A stretch of DNA of 64,000 bases from Nitrospira moscoviensis (GTDB lineage Bacteria; Nitrospirota; Nitrospiria; Nitrospirales; Nitrospiraceae): NCBI RefSeq assembly GCF_001273775.1, contig NZ_CP011801.1, positions 930,001 through 994,000 of the forward strand, read 5' to 3'. This document shows positions 1 to 9,900 of this stretch, piece after piece; the first letter of the stretch is position 1, and the number at the start of each line of letters is the position of its first letter. The notes under the pieces were generated by a model that did not search any database, was not told the DNA's origin, and saw only the letters and a program-made list of their open reading frames with translations. A program made the translations under genes and the position numbers.

Positions 1-1
1 G

Positions 2-946
2 TACTGCCTGAACATGCTCTCCATCGCGCTGGAGCTGGCCCGTGGGAACCGCGCCTACGAGGACGTCGCGAGCAAGTTCTTCGAACATTTCGTCTACATC
101 TGCCGGGCGATGAACAACATCGGCGGCGAGCAGATCGAGCTGTGGGACCGGGAGGACGGCTTCTTCTACGACGTGCTGCATTTGCCGGACGGCAAGACCT
201 GCCATATGAAGGTGCGGTCGATGGTCGGCCTGATCCCCCTGTTCGCGGTGGAAACCCTCGATTCTGATTTGGTGGACAGCCTGCCGCGGTTCAAGCACCG
301 GATGCAGTGGTTCATCGAGAACAAGCCCGATTTCAGCGCGCACGTGGAGACGCAAAGCCACGACGGGGGCGTGCGGCGCTTTCTCTCCCTCGTCGACCGC
401 CATCGGCTGCGGTCCGTACTGCGCTATATGTTGGACGAGCAGGAATTCCTCTCGCCCTACGGCATTCGCGCCCTCTCCCGCTACCACAAGGACCACCCGT
501 ATGTGCTCTCGGTGATGGGCCGCGAGCATCGCGTCGATTATGAGCCGGCCGAATCCGGCACCGGTTTGTTCGGCGGCAATAGCAACTGGCGGGGGCCCAT
601 CTGGTTCCCGGTGAACTATCTGTTGATCGAATCGCTGCAGAAGTTTCACTATTTTCTCGGCGACGGCTATACGGTGGAGTACCCGACGGGGTCGGGCCGG
701 GCCATCCCCCTCAATCAGGTTGCCGCAGAGCTCTCGCGCCGGCTGACGCATCTCTTCCTGTTGGATCGGCAAGGGCGGCGGCCGGTGTTCGGTGGCGCCA
801 AAAAATTCCACGCTGATCCGCTCTGGCGCGATGCGATTCCCTTCCACGAATATTTTCACGGCGACAACGGAGCCGGCATCGGCGCCAGCCACCAAACCGG
901 GTGGACGGGATTGGTGGCGAAGCTCATCCAACAAAGCGGCGAGTGA
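2..946 (+). CDS. GH63/MGH1-type glucosidase, C-terminal part (cut by window edge)
   Basis: The reading frame is already open at base 2, so only the last ~314 residues are present and the true start lies outside. The visible part is the C-terminal (alpha/alpha)6 toroid of GH63-like glucosidases (MGH1/mannosylglycerate-hydrolase type). Supporting motifs are [19 protein letters not shown], where a substrate-facing tryptophan and proline cluster is typical, and the closing [11 protein letters not shown] block. These enzymes hydrolyse alpha-glucosides. An amylo-alpha-1,6-glucosidase follows 19 bp later, suggesting a shared alpha-glucan or trehalose/glycogen function. No signal peptide can be judged. 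The family call is firm, the substrate is not. Confidence 0.82.
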   Translation, partial: YCLNMLSIALELARGNRAYEDVASKFFEHFVYICRAMNNIGGEQIELWDREDGFFYDVLHLPDGKTCHMKVRSMVGLIPLFAVETLDSDLVDSLPRFKHRMQWFIENKPDFSAHVETQSHDGGVRRFLSLVDRHRLRSVLRYMLDEQEFLSPYGIRALSRYHKDHPYVLSVMGREHRVDYEPAESGTGLFGGNSNWRGPIWFPVNYLLIESLQKFHYFLGDGYTVEYPTGSGRAIPLNQVAAELSRRLTHLFLLDRQGRRPVFGGAKKFHADPLWRDAIPFHEYFHGDNGAGIGASHQTGWTGLVAKLIQQSGE

Positions 947-965
947 AGCATCCTTAGGGCGCAGG

Positions 966-2975
966 ATGAAAATCGCAGAACCAGAGTGCCAGAACCTCGA
1001 TCATGCTCTGAGCTTGGAATGGCTCGAAACGAATGGCCGGGGCGGCTTTGCGTCCGGGACGGTGGCGGGAGCCAATACCCGCCGCTACCATGCGTTGCTG
1101 CTCGTCGCGCGAAAGCCGCCGAGCGAGCGGATCGTCCTGGTCAATCACCTCGAGGAATGGCTCGAGATCGGTGAGCAGGCGTTCCCGCTCACGACCAATC
1201 TCTATCCGGGTGCGATTCACCCCGCGGGCTATATTCACTGCACGTCGTTCGAATTGAATCCCTGGCCGACGTGGGCATACCGCATCGGCGGAATCACGGT
1301 CCAACGAGAAATTCTCTGCGTGCGGGGCCGCGATCTGATCCTGCTTCGATGGTCCCTGAAGGGGAAGACGAAGAAGCCGATCCGGCTCCGTCTCCGTCCG
1401 AAGCTGACCGGTCGCGACTATCATGCGCTGCATCGCGAGAATGAAGTCTTGAAGAACGAAGCGCGGGTTCAGAAGAGGGGCGTCGAATGGCAGCCGTATC
1501 AGGATCTGCCCGCCGTGCGGGCGTTTCATGCCGGAATCTATCGGCACGCGCCCGAATGGTATCGACGCATCGAATTGCCGATGGAGCGGCAGCGGGGACT
1601 CGACTATGAGGAAGATTGGTGGTCGCCCGGTGAATTCATCGCCGATCTGTCGTCCGCTACTCCGGCCTTTCTCGCGTTGACCAGCGAGCCGATGGCGCCG
1701 GTCGACGTGGACTCGCTCGTCCGTTCGGAAAAAGCCAGGCGCCGGAAGGTACAGGCCGCCATCCCAACCAAAGACGATCTGGCTCAGCGGCTCTGGCTCG
1801 CCACCGAGGCCTATCTCTGCGAGCGGGGCTCCGGACAGACCGTCGTCGCCGGCTATCCGTGGTTCACCGATTGGGGGCGCGACACCTTCATGTCGCTGCC
1901 GGGTCTCTGTCTGGTGACCGGACGGTACGATGTCGCCCGGCAGATCATCGAGTCCTTCGCGGCTCACGTTTCCGAGGGCATGATCCCGAATCGATTCCCC
2001 GATGTGGGGGAGCAGCCGGAGTACAATACGATCGATGCATCCCTCTGGTTCATCCAGGCCGTGGATCGCTATCTCGCGTATTCAAAAGATATGCACCATG
2101 TGCGAAAGACGGCATGGCCGGCGGTCAAACACATCCTCGACGGCTATCGGACCGGCACGCGCTACGGGATTCGGATGGACCACGATGGCCTCATCACCGG
2201 CGGCGTGCCGGGGGCGAACTTGACGTGGATGGACGCCAAAGTCGTCGACTGGGTCGTCACGCCGCGCCACGGCAAGCCGGTGGAGATCCAGGCCCTCTGG
2301 ATCCGGGCCTTGGAGGTCGGCGCGCGCCTGGCGAGGCGGTTTCGGGAAGCGGAGTTGGCCGAGCGATGCGCCATCGATCGGCGTATGGCTGTGACCTCGT
2401 TTCAGCGCCGATTCTGGTATCAGGCCGGCGGCTATCTCTACGACGTGGTGGACGGTCCGGAAGGCGACGATCCGTCGTTGCGCCCGAATCAGCTGTACGT
2501 GCTGGCGCTGTGTCCCGATCTGCTGACGAAGGAACAGGGGGAACAAGTGCTGCGCGCGGTCGAGGATCATCTGGTGACGCCGGTCGGGCTGCGCACCCTG
2601 TCGCCGAAAGACGAGCGCTACCGCGGCCGGTACAACGGCGCCCCGGCGGAGCGCGATGCGGCCTATCATCAGGGCATCGTGTGGCCGTTTCTACTGGGCG
2701 TATTTATAACGGCTTATATGAATGTGCACGGCAGGACGGCTAGACACAAGGCGCAGGCCAGGAAGTTTTTGGTAGGACTGCAGCGGCATCTTGACGACAC
2801 CTGCCTTGGCCAGGTCTCCGAGCTCTTCGAGGGAGAGGCTCCGCATGAGCCTCGCGGTTGCCCCGCGCAGGCCTGGTCGGTGGCCGAGCCGCTCCGGGCG
2901 TTGATCGAAGACGCCGGGATCACGAAGCAGGCTGAACGGTCAGCAGGCTCCGTTCGTGCCGCCCGCCGCCGCTGA
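966..2975 (+). CDS. Amylo-alpha-1,6-glucosidase (glycogen debranching enzyme family)
   Basis: 669 residues. The N-terminal ~200 residues match the bacterial debranching-enzyme N domain, with the hallmark LEWLETNGRGGFASGTVAG near residue 15 followed by a beta-rich region. The C-terminal ~350 residues are the GH133-type catalytic toroid, with GYPWFTDWGRDTFMSLPGL carrying the expected acidic residue, and NQLYVLAL and HQGIVWPFLLG near the end. The enzyme should remove alpha-1,6 branches from glycogen-like glucan in the cytosol. I chose the ATG at 966, in the same frame as an upstream extension from 792, because homology begins here and the extension overlaps the preceding gene. The gap to the upstream glucosidase is 19 bp, so co-transcription is likely. 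Confidence 0.9.
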   Translation: MKIAEPECQNLDHALSLEWLETNGRGGFASGTVAGANTRRYHALLLVARKPPSERIVLVNHLEEWLEIGEQAFPLTTNLYPGAIHPAGYIHCTSFELNPWPTWAYRIGGITVQREILCVRGRDLILLRWSLKGKTKKPIRLRLRPKLTGRDYHALHRENEVLKNEARVQKRGVEWQPYQDLPAVRAFHAGIYRHAPEWYRRIELPMERQRGLDYEEDWWSPGEFIADLSSATPAFLALTSEPMAPVDVDSLVRSEKARRRKVQAAIPTKDDLAQRLWLATEAYLCERGSGQTVVAGYPWFTDWGRDTFMSLPGLCLVTGRYDVARQIIESFAAHVSEGMIPNRFPDVGEQPEYNTIDASLWFIQAVDRYLAYSKDMHHVRKTAWPAVKHILDGYRTGTRYGIRMDHDGLITGGVPGANLTWMDAKVVDWVVTPRHGKPVEIQALWIRALEVGARLARRFREAELAERCAIDRRMAVTSFQRRFWYQAGGYLYDVVDGPEGDDPSLRPNQLYVLALCPDLLTKEQGEQVLRAVEDHLVTPVGLRTLSPKDERYRGRYNGAPAERDAAYHQGIVWPFLLGVFITAYMNVHGRTARHKAQARKFLVGLQRHLDDTCLGQVSELFEGEAPHEPRGCPAQAWSVAEPLRALIEDAGITKQAERSAGSVRAARRR

Positions 2976-3045
2976 CCTTGACACCGTCATCGAGCCCTTC
3001 GTACCTTCATCTGGATCATCAGTCTCCATTTAACCAGGAGGGACC

Positions 3046-3594
3046 ATGAAGGGCGTGAAGGGGCAGACTGTTGGAAGAAAGTGCATGGCAGGGGGTGTGA
3101 TCGTGGCCGTCGTTGCCGCGCTGTGCGGAGCGGCGAACGGCGCTGCGGAAGATCTCCCGAAAGAATCCGTCTTGCCGCTTCAGATGGCGACGCGTGCCGC
3201 GCAGACGGCCATCGAGTCCTGCAAGAAGGACGGGTATCGCGTCAGCGCTTCCGTCGTGGACCGCGCCGGCATCCTGCGTGCGATGGGACGGGCCGACGGA
3301 GCGGGACCCCACACGGTGGACAGCAGCAGGAAAAAAGCCTACACGGCGGCGAGCCTTCGGCGGCCGACGACCGAACTGGCCGAGATGCTCGCCAAGGTGC
3401 CGGCGCTCCAGGCGCTGCGGGACATGAACAACGATATTCTGATGCTCGGCGGTGGGTTGCCGATCGAAATCGGCGGCGACGTGGTCGGCGCCATCGGCGT
3501 CGGCGGCGCGCCTGGCGCGCATCTGGACGACGCCTGCGCCCAGGCCGGGCTCGATGCCATCGGCGCGGCCCCCAAGGTCTCCGCGCCCAAGTGA
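3046..3594 (+). CDS. Secreted GlcG/HbpS-family haem-binding-like protein
   Basis: 182 residues. There is a basic start, a hydrophobic stretch (GVIVAVVAALCGAANGAA) and a probable signal-peptidase cleavage after AANGA, so it is exported to the periplasm. The mature part follows the GlcG/HbpS fold (PF03928): an initial helix containing ALQMAT-like residues, VSASVVDRAGILRAMGRADGA, then the KKAYTAASLRRPT segment, and a glycine-rich GGGLPIEIGGDVVGAIGVGG block. Family members bind haem or act as small-molecule sensors, and the ligand here is unknown. A strong AGGAGGG site lies 3 bp before the ATG. Its stop overlaps the GTG start of the next gene by 4 bp. Confidence 0.8.
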   Translation: MKGVKGQTVGRKCMAGGVIVAVVAALCGAANGAAEDLPKESVLPLQMATRAAQTAIESCKKDGYRVSASVVDRAGILRAMGRADGAGPHTVDSSRKKAYTAASLRRPTTELAEMLAKVPALQALRDMNNDILMLGGGLPIEIGGDVVGAIGVGGAPGAHLDDACAQAGLDAIGAAPKVSAPK

Positions 3595-4046
3595 GACGGA
3601 CGTTCCTGGCGGCCCTGTTCGCAGGGGCAGGGCTGCTTGGCGCCGCCTGCAACAGCGGCGCCCCGGAGCCGGCGTCGGTCGAAATCCCGTCCACAGGGCT
3701 CCGGTTGACGATCGTGCGCATCGCGACGGATCCGTTCCTCCCTCGCCACAATCTGACCTTGTCGATCCAGGGCCCGGGAGGCTGCGTTGCCTCCGCTGAC
3801 CTCTTTCCTGACACCGGCTATGCGGGGCGGCGGAATATCTATCTTGCCGGCCGCGGACAGGTCTATGTGGTCGGCCAATTCGATGCGCGGGTGATCGAGC
3901 CGGCGAGTTGCCGCATCACGCTCTCCGAATTTCGCCATCTCGACCGCGAGGTCGTCTTCATCGGCAGTTTCGATGAAAACGAGGAGAAGCGGTGGACCTA
4001 TTTCCCGGCCGCTTTGCGCCCGGAGCAGCCATTGGCTTCCCGGTAA
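3591..4046 (+). CDS. Putative lipoprotein of unknown function
   Basis: 151 residues from a GTG start that overlaps the upstream stop as GTGA, the usual arrangement for coupled translation. The N-terminus (RRTFLAALFAGAGLLGAAC) is a lipoprotein signal with the lipobox ending at Cys, so the mature protein should be anchored to a membrane after lipidation. The remainder alternates hydrophobic and polar residues as expected of a beta-sandwich and contains three further cysteines. I do not recognise a family. Co-translation with the GlcG/HbpS protein suggests they work together outside the cytoplasm. Confidence 0.65.
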   Translation: MRRTFLAALFAGAGLLGAACNSGAPEPASVEIPSTGLRLTIVRIATDPFLPRHNLTLSIQGPGGCVASADLFPDTGYAGRRNIYLAGRGQVYVVGQFDARVIEPASCRITLSEFRHLDREVVFIGSFDENEEKRWTYFPAALRPEQPLASR

Positions 4047-4065
4047 GACAGCCCGCGTGACAGCC

Positions 4066-4260
4066 ATGGAACAGCCGATTGTCGGCTATCACCAAGACGA
4101 GCACGGCGATTGGGTCGCGGATCTGGCCTGCGGGCACGGCCAGCATGTGCGGCATCAACCGCCGTTCACCAGCCGGCCCTGGGTGCTCACGGAAGCGGGC
4201 CGCGTGCAACACCTAGGCACCAAATTGAACTGCAAGAAATGTGAGGAGGGGGGCGGTTAG
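4066..4260 (+). CDS. DUF3565 small cysteine/histidine protein
   Basis: 64 residues. It reads as a typical DUF3565 protein: IVGYHQDEHGDWVADLACGHGQH, then RPWVLTEAGR and a final CKKC. The conserved CGHGQHVRHQPP block plus the C-terminal CxxC suggest a metal (probably zinc) site, but function is unknown for the family. ATG 4066 is preferred; an in-frame GTG at 4057 is possible. It ends tail to tail with the epimerase on the other strand, their stop codons overlapping by 4 bp. Confidence 0.75.
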   Translation: MEQPIVGYHQDEHGDWVADLACGHGQHVRHQPPFTSRPWVLTEAGRVQHLGTKLNCKKCEEGGG

Positions 4261-5363
4261 CTGATCGTGACGGCTGCCTGACCGACCGGCGTACTCATGT
4301 CGAGTCCCGGTTCGTGCCAAGGCTTGAGCAGCGGTCCCTCGTAACGATACCCACCTTCGACCAGATCCTGCGCGAGCAAGAGCGGCGTGTCGAGGTCCAA
4401 GACGTCAAAGCCTGCCATCCCGAGCACCAGGCTGAACGAGCACCCCATCGCAATTCGGGTCTCGACCATCCCGCCGATCATGAGTTTGAGCCCAGCGCGG
4501 AGCGCGAACGCGGCGATCTCCGCCGCCTCCAGCACGCCGGTCTTCATGATTTTGATGTTGATGTAATCGGCCGCTTGGGCCTCGACGACTCGCCGGGCGT
4601 CGGCGATCGACCGGACCGATTCATCGGCTGCGACCGGGATGCCGGTCTCCCGCCGGATTGCGGCGAGGCTGTCCAGATCCTCCCGCACGACCGGCTGCTC
4701 CAATAGAACCAGCCTGCCTCCAAAACCAGTCACGCCGCGCGCGAAGTGGAGGCAGTCAACTCGGCTGAATCCCTGGTTGCCGTCGCCGATGAATGAGACA
4801 TCCGGCAACTTGCTGTGAACAGCCTTGAGGCGGCAGATATCAAGATCGACATCCTGGCCGACCTTCATCTTGAACAGGCGGAACCCGCGCTTATACCAGC
4901 CTTGCGCCAGTCGAACGGTGTCGTCCAGGCTGGCAATCGGGATCGTGATGTCGGTTTCCCGCTCCCGCACATCCGCGCCACCCCAGAGCCGCCACAGCGG
5001 CATGCCCTTCGCGCGGCAGAAGGCATCGAGCAGCGCGGTTTCCAGCGCGCAGCGAGCGGCCGGCTGGGTCGGCGCCGACTCAGCCATCTCCTCTGCGAGA
5101 GGGCGGTAATCGCCGATCGGCCGGCCGATCAATGTCGGCGACAGTCGAGACAGGCTGCTCAGACAAGACGCCCGGTCTTCGCCGCCCACTTCGGGAAAGG
5201 GCGCCGCTTCTCCGTAGCCTATGGTTCCGTCGCCGAGTGTGATCTGCGCGAAGACATTCTCCGCCACCACGCGCGCGCCCGTCGCCACGACGAACGGGTC
5301 GGTGATCGGAATGTCGATCGGCCAGAAGGTCACGTGCGTGATGGTATGGGCAAGACGGCTCAT
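4257..5363 (-). CDS. Dipeptide epimerase (enolase superfamily, MR/MLE type)
   Basis: 368 residues. An N-terminal capping domain (to ~130) precedes a TIM barrel with all catalytic landmarks of muconate-lactonizing/L-Ala-D/L-Glu epimerases: the KMKVG strand with the acid/base lysine, metal ligands in GDGNQGFS, LLEQPV and VAADES, and the second-side lysine in INIKIMKTG. These enzymes epimerise dipeptides such as L-Ala-D-Glu, often in murein-peptide recycling; the exact dipeptide cannot be read from sequence. The start is 9 bp downstream of the stop of the beta-barrel gene, so it may be the last gene of the polysaccharide operon, though a functional tie is not evident. Confidence 0.88.
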   Translation of the reverse strand: MSRLAHTITHVTFWPIDIPITDPFVVATGARVVAENVFAQITLGDGTIGYGEAAPFPEVGGEDRASCLSSLSRLSPTLIGRPIGDYRPLAEEMAESAPTQPAARCALETALLDAFCRAKGMPLWRLWGGADVRERETDITIPIASLDDTVRLAQGWYKRGFRLFKMKVGQDVDLDICRLKAVHSKLPDVSFIGDGNQGFSRVDCLHFARGVTGFGGRLVLLEQPVVREDLDSLAAIRRETGIPVAADESVRSIADARRVVEAQAADYINIKIMKTGVLEAAEIAAFALRAGLKLMIGGMVETRIAMGCSFSLVLGMAGFDVLDLDTPLLLAQDLVEGGYRYEGPLLKPWHEPGLDMSTPVGQAAVTIS

Positions 5364-5372
5364 GCGCGTCGG

Positions 5373-6953
5373 TCAGTAGAACGTATACACCAGCAAGGCA
5401 TTGCACTGAAACCGCATGTACACGCTGGCGATTTGCGTGTAATCGGCCATGATCTTCAGCAGCCAGGGCTTGGAGAGCCGCGCCGTGTAGGCGGCATGGG
5501 CGTCGCCGCCGATGCGGAAGACCGAAGCCTGTGTGGCTTCGTCGATGTACTGAAGGGCCGGACCGGCGGCGAACGACAGATCCTGCTTCTCGTCGATCGT
5601 GTAGGTCGCGGCGAGCCGGGGAATCTGGTTCACGAAGACTTGCGGGCTGAAGTAGCCGCCCGGCAGCGGCTCGGCGGCGCCGGGCCGGAAGCCGCCCTGA
5701 TTCTCCCCGTAGTGGGTGAGGTAGAAGACATACTCGGCGGCGAAATCCCAGTCGCCCGCCTGCGTGAGCGGCATCGATGCGTTCGCCGTCAGGCCCACTT
5801 GATCGTTGCTGCTGAGCGATTCCGCCGTGACCCATCCGACGAACGGCATCACGTCGAGATGGACGGACCCGACATCGAACGCCACGTCGGTGTAGAAGAG
5901 CGTCGACCGCGCCAAGCCGAGCAGCTGCCCGCTCGCGCGCGATCCCACCAGCGAGGTAAAGGAATCGTATCGAAACTCCCGCCTGACGCCGGGACGAATC
6001 GAAACCGCGGGGCCGTCATACACGTACTCGAACTTGTAGGCCAGCCCGTCGCCGCGCGGCGCGTCATGGTACTCGAGCAGGAGATCGAATCGGTGCGCCG
6101 GATTAAACCGCAATTGATTGCCGAACGACAGGTAGCCGCCGGCGCGGTTCTCCGACGAGTTCCAGAAATGCTCGGCCCCGACCTCGAGCGTCGTAGTCGT
6201 AAAAGGGCTGAGGTCCATCTTGCCGCGCGAGCCCAGGCGCAGGCCATACAGCTCGAACGGCTTCTCCGGCTGAGCCAATACCGACAACAGGCCTTCGACG
6301 GCCGGCTCCCGCCCTTTGAGCATGTCGCGGCGCAACGCCGTCATGTCACCGGGCTCGCGCCGGGACGCCTGCCGCGCCAGATTGGCATGGTACAGGGCCA
6401 GGTCGTTTTGCCCGAGCCAGGCATAGGCCTTGGCCAACCCTTGATGCGCCTGGGGGTTGCGCGGTTGGGCCGCCAACACCTTGTCGTACTGTCCGATCGC
6501 TTCCTGCGCCGTCTCTTTGCGGCCGGCCAAGTGCGCGGCGTACTTCAACCGCATCGTGGCGTCGTCTTTCCGCTTCAGTCCCATGCGGTAATACTTCAGC
6601 ATGTCCTTTTCGCGATACGCGTAGCGCGACCATTCGAGCGCCTGCGCCTGTTTGAACGCGATCTCCGGATCGTCGTCGTACTGCGCGAGATAGCGGTCGA
6701 ACGTGTCGATGGATTTGTCCTTCAATCCCTGCCGCTCGTAGGCGAGGCCGAGGCTCCGCAACGCTTCCCGGTGCGCCGGATTGTGCTCGACGACCTTTTC
6801 AAACGCTTCGATGGCGGCCTTGTAGTTCTGGATTTCCATGTTGGCTCGGCCGCGGGACAGATACCAGGATTCCATGAAATCCACGGCGGACGATGCAGCG
6901 GGAGCCGCGGCGCTATACAGAACCAGACACAATCCTACGATTCGGAGGTACAT
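5373..6953 (-). CDS. TPR plus outer-membrane beta-barrel export protein (BcsC-like)
   Basis: 526 residues. A signal peptide (MYLRIVGLCLVLYSAAAPA) is followed by about five TPR units up to residue ~220 (for example NYKAAIEAFEKVVEHNP) and then a ~290-residue region with alternating amphipathic strands ending in an aromatic residue (LLVYTFY), the terminal signature of outer-membrane barrels. This is the BcsC/PgaA/AlgK-E arrangement: periplasmic TPR scaffold plus export pore. It is shorter than classical BcsC (~1150) because it has far fewer TPRs. It starts 19 bp after the cellulose-synthase fusion, so it is the likely exit channel for that product. ATG 6953 was preferred over an upstream in-frame start because it opens the signal peptide. 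Confidence 0.82.
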   Translation of the reverse strand: MYLRIVGLCLVLYSAAAPAASSAVDFMESWYLSRGRANMEIQNYKAAIEAFEKVVEHNPAHREALRSLGLAYERQGLKDKSIDTFDRYLAQYDDDPEIAFKQAQALEWSRYAYREKDMLKYYRMGLKRKDDATMRLKYAAHLAGRKETAQEAIGQYDKVLAAQPRNPQAHQGLAKAYAWLGQNDLALYHANLARQASRREPGDMTALRRDMLKGREPAVEGLLSVLAQPEKPFELYGLRLGSRGKMDLSPFTTTTLEVGAEHFWNSSENRAGGYLSFGNQLRFNPAHRFDLLLEYHDAPRGDGLAYKFEYVYDGPAVSIRPGVRREFRYDSFTSLVGSRASGQLLGLARSTLFYTDVAFDVGSVHLDVMPFVGWVTAESLSSNDQVGLTANASMPLTQAGDWDFAAEYVFYLTHYGENQGGFRPGAAEPLPGGYFSPQVFVNQIPRLAATYTIDEKQDLSFAAGPALQYIDEATQASVFRIGGDAHAAYTARLSKPWLLKIMADYTQIASVYMRFQCNALLVYTFY

Positions 6954-6972
6954 CGGTGGTGAAGCCTTTCGG

Positions 6973-9900
6973 TTACGTTTGGTCAGTGGCCGAGGCGGCA
7001 AGCTGAGGAGGCGTCTCGGCAATAAGGACGGACGGTCGGGCGCCGTAGCGCCAGACAAAGGGAACAAGCCGGGTGCGGTAGCAGACCGTGTAGGAAGCGA
7101 GCGAGCCGTCCGGGCTTGTCACGGTCCAGCACTGATCGGCGGGAAGGGGCCGGCCCATCACGATGAGGCCGATCCCGCTGGCCGAGTGGTCTCGGACGAT
7201 GGCCAGTCGCTGCATGGTTCCCGTGCCGATCGTGGTGCGGCGGATGGCGGTGGTCCGCGGAGTCCTCCGGCGACTCCGGCGGGCTGCGACAAGGCGTTTC
7301 AGAAGTCCGGCGATCAGGTGGGCCGCCATGACCAGGTTGTTTCTGACTCTGGCGTTGTGGCCGCCGGCCCATGTGGATGGGTCGGAGAAAATCGTGAGTA
7401 CCATGCGTCGATGAAATTCTCGGTCCGTCTCGATCCAGCGCAAGCCGCACCGGGCGCCGGTTCGGGAAAGCCGCTCATGATAGACGACCTGCGCCCGGCA
7501 GGTGAAGGGGGGATCGGTGAGAAAAGTCAGAGACACTTCCGAAGGCAGCGCCTCGGTCGTCTTGGTCGTAAAGGAACAGCCGGCCGGGCTGATCTCATCG
7601 GTGCGGCCCTCGAATGAACGGCTCTCGGCCTCCAGCCGGAAAGGGATCGGCTTTCGTATCCGTTCCTCGGCTCGCCGCTGCGGCCGTTCCCAGGCCATCA
7701 GCAGACCGGCCGACAGGCCCACCAGGTTGATGCCGGCCCAACTCAGGTTGAAGAAGTAGGCGTCCTTCTCGATGCCGAAGTACCAGAATTCCCACAGGCC
7801 CTTCGCCATCGCGCCGAGGGTCAGGGCGGTCGCCGCCACCAAACTGAAACTGGACCGCCAGTCGAACCTGTGGCGATGGCTCACCAGGCCTTTCGGCGTC
7901 ACGCTGAAGCCGAGGCGCTTCGGCAGAAACAGGTCGAACATCGAGCGGAACAGCGGAAAGCACACCGTGCTCTCGTACACCGTGGACCAAAGGAGGCGCG
8001 GCCAACCGGGCAGCAGGGCGGACGACATCATCGGAAGCAGCAGGAGGAACGGCAGCAGGTAGGCCATCAGGACGGAGACGTCCGAAAAAATGGGATGCAG
8101 ATGGAACAGGAGGAAGTACAGCGGGGTGATCCAGAAGACGACCCGCGCCGCCGGAAAGAAGAAGTAGTAGAGCGAGGCGAAATAGCCCAGCCGGTGCCGG
8201 AGCGAGAGCCCCCGGCACAACAGCGGATTGTCTTTGAAAAAGATTTGCAGGCAGCCGAGCATCCAGCGCCGGCGCTGGATGAGGTAGGATCCCAGCGTTT
8301 CCGCTGTCAGGCCCACAGCCAGATCCTTGTCGAGGAACACCGAGCGCCAGCCCCGCGCATGAAGGTGCTGGCTGGTATGGATGTCCTCCGTAATGCTCAG
8401 CAGCTTGAAACCGCCCAGGTCCATGATGGCCGCCCGGCGGAAGACCGCGCCGCTGCCGACGAAGAACGATCCGCCCCAGGAATGTCGTCCGCCCTGGATC
8501 GCGTGGTTGAACATATCCTGCTCGTTCGGAATGCCGGGGCCCGTACGGAGCGCGCGCTGAAAAATGTCCTGATTGTAAAAATGGTGCGGCGTCTGGACGA
8601 AACCGACGCGGGGATCGGCAAAGAAGGGGACGGTCTCGCGAAGGAAGGTCGTGACCGGAATATGATCCGTGTCGAAGACGACGACCAACTCTCCCGCTGT
8701 CTGAGCCAGCGCCCGGTTCAGGTTGCCCGCTTTGGCATGGCGGCGAGGCCCCTGCAGATACTGCGCGCCGTAGCGATGGGCCAGCTCGCGCACCTCGTCC
8801 CGGTGGCTGTCGTCGAGGACGTAGATCCGTTTCGGCTCATACGCCATCGCCGCGGCGCCGATGAGCGTGCGCTCCAAGATGGCGCAGGACTCCGAATAGA
8901 TCGGGATGAGGACGTCAACCGAGGGGGTGAAGTCGGGACTCGGTGTCGCCGCAGGGGAAGGCCGATGCCCGGATCGCACGCCGACTTGGACCAGCAGCAG
9001 CAGGATGGTGGAGAAGGCATAGCATTCCGCGATCCACAGCGAGAGGCTGATGAACAGGCCGCCCGGCTCGATGACGTTCAGGGTGTTGAATAAGCGCCAC
9101 CAGAGATAGCGCAGGCAGAGCGCGCCGGCGCAAACGAGAAAGGCGATGTTCAGCAGCGGGTGCCGGCGGGCGAGGAAGAAGAGAACCAGCGCGACGGCGA
9201 AGGGCTCCAGCGGGAAGTGCGCGAGGAAACCCGTCACGTCGAACGGGCGGAGAAAGCCCAGGAACTCGTCGTAATGGCGCGCCTGCTGGAGGGCGCTCGC
9301 TTCGCTGAACCACAGCCAGTTGTGCAGATAATACGGCGTCGCTTTGCCCGCCAAGGCTTGGCGTTGGAGCGCCGTCAATTTGCGTTCGCGGATCCGGCGC
9401 GCCAGATCCGGGTCCGTCTCGAGCGCCAAGGCCTGGACGGTCGCATACAGCGGTAACGCTTCCAGTGACGACCGGGGCGTGCCGTCCACTTGGTACCGGT
9501 CCAGAAAACGGCCCTGTGCCTTCCATTCCCGTTCGAAGAAGGCCAGCATCGCCTGCCTGAGCGGGCCTTCCGCTCGGCCAAACCACCGCACGTCCTGGGC
9601 GACCCGCCAGAAAATCGGAAAGGCATCATAGCTGAAGTCGGCTATCCGGCCGCTCTTTGGATGGCGCAGCGACAGTCGCTGAGTGGTCTTATTCCAATAG
9701 ACGAGTTCAGGAGGAAGGGCGACACGTTCCTCGTCGTAAAGCCAGTGCAGGAGGGCGTAGCTATCCGCGATCACCTGCCGCCATGGATGGCCGGGATCGA
9801 CCGACGCAAACACCTCATAGGCGTAGGGAGCCAGATAGGCCACATGAATGACGGGCGCCTCTTCGTGCCGCGCCCAGTTGCCGGCCGTCACATAGACATG

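Noticed and set aside
954-1967. 337-residue open frame on the minus strand
   Set aside because: Antisense shadow of the amylo-alpha-1,6-glucosidase; Arg/Pro-rich translation without domains, while the plus strand has a full family match.
4815-6962. 715-residue plus-strand open frame
   Set aside because: Runs antisense through the epimerase and TPR/barrel genes; high-GC third positions leave long open antisense frames.
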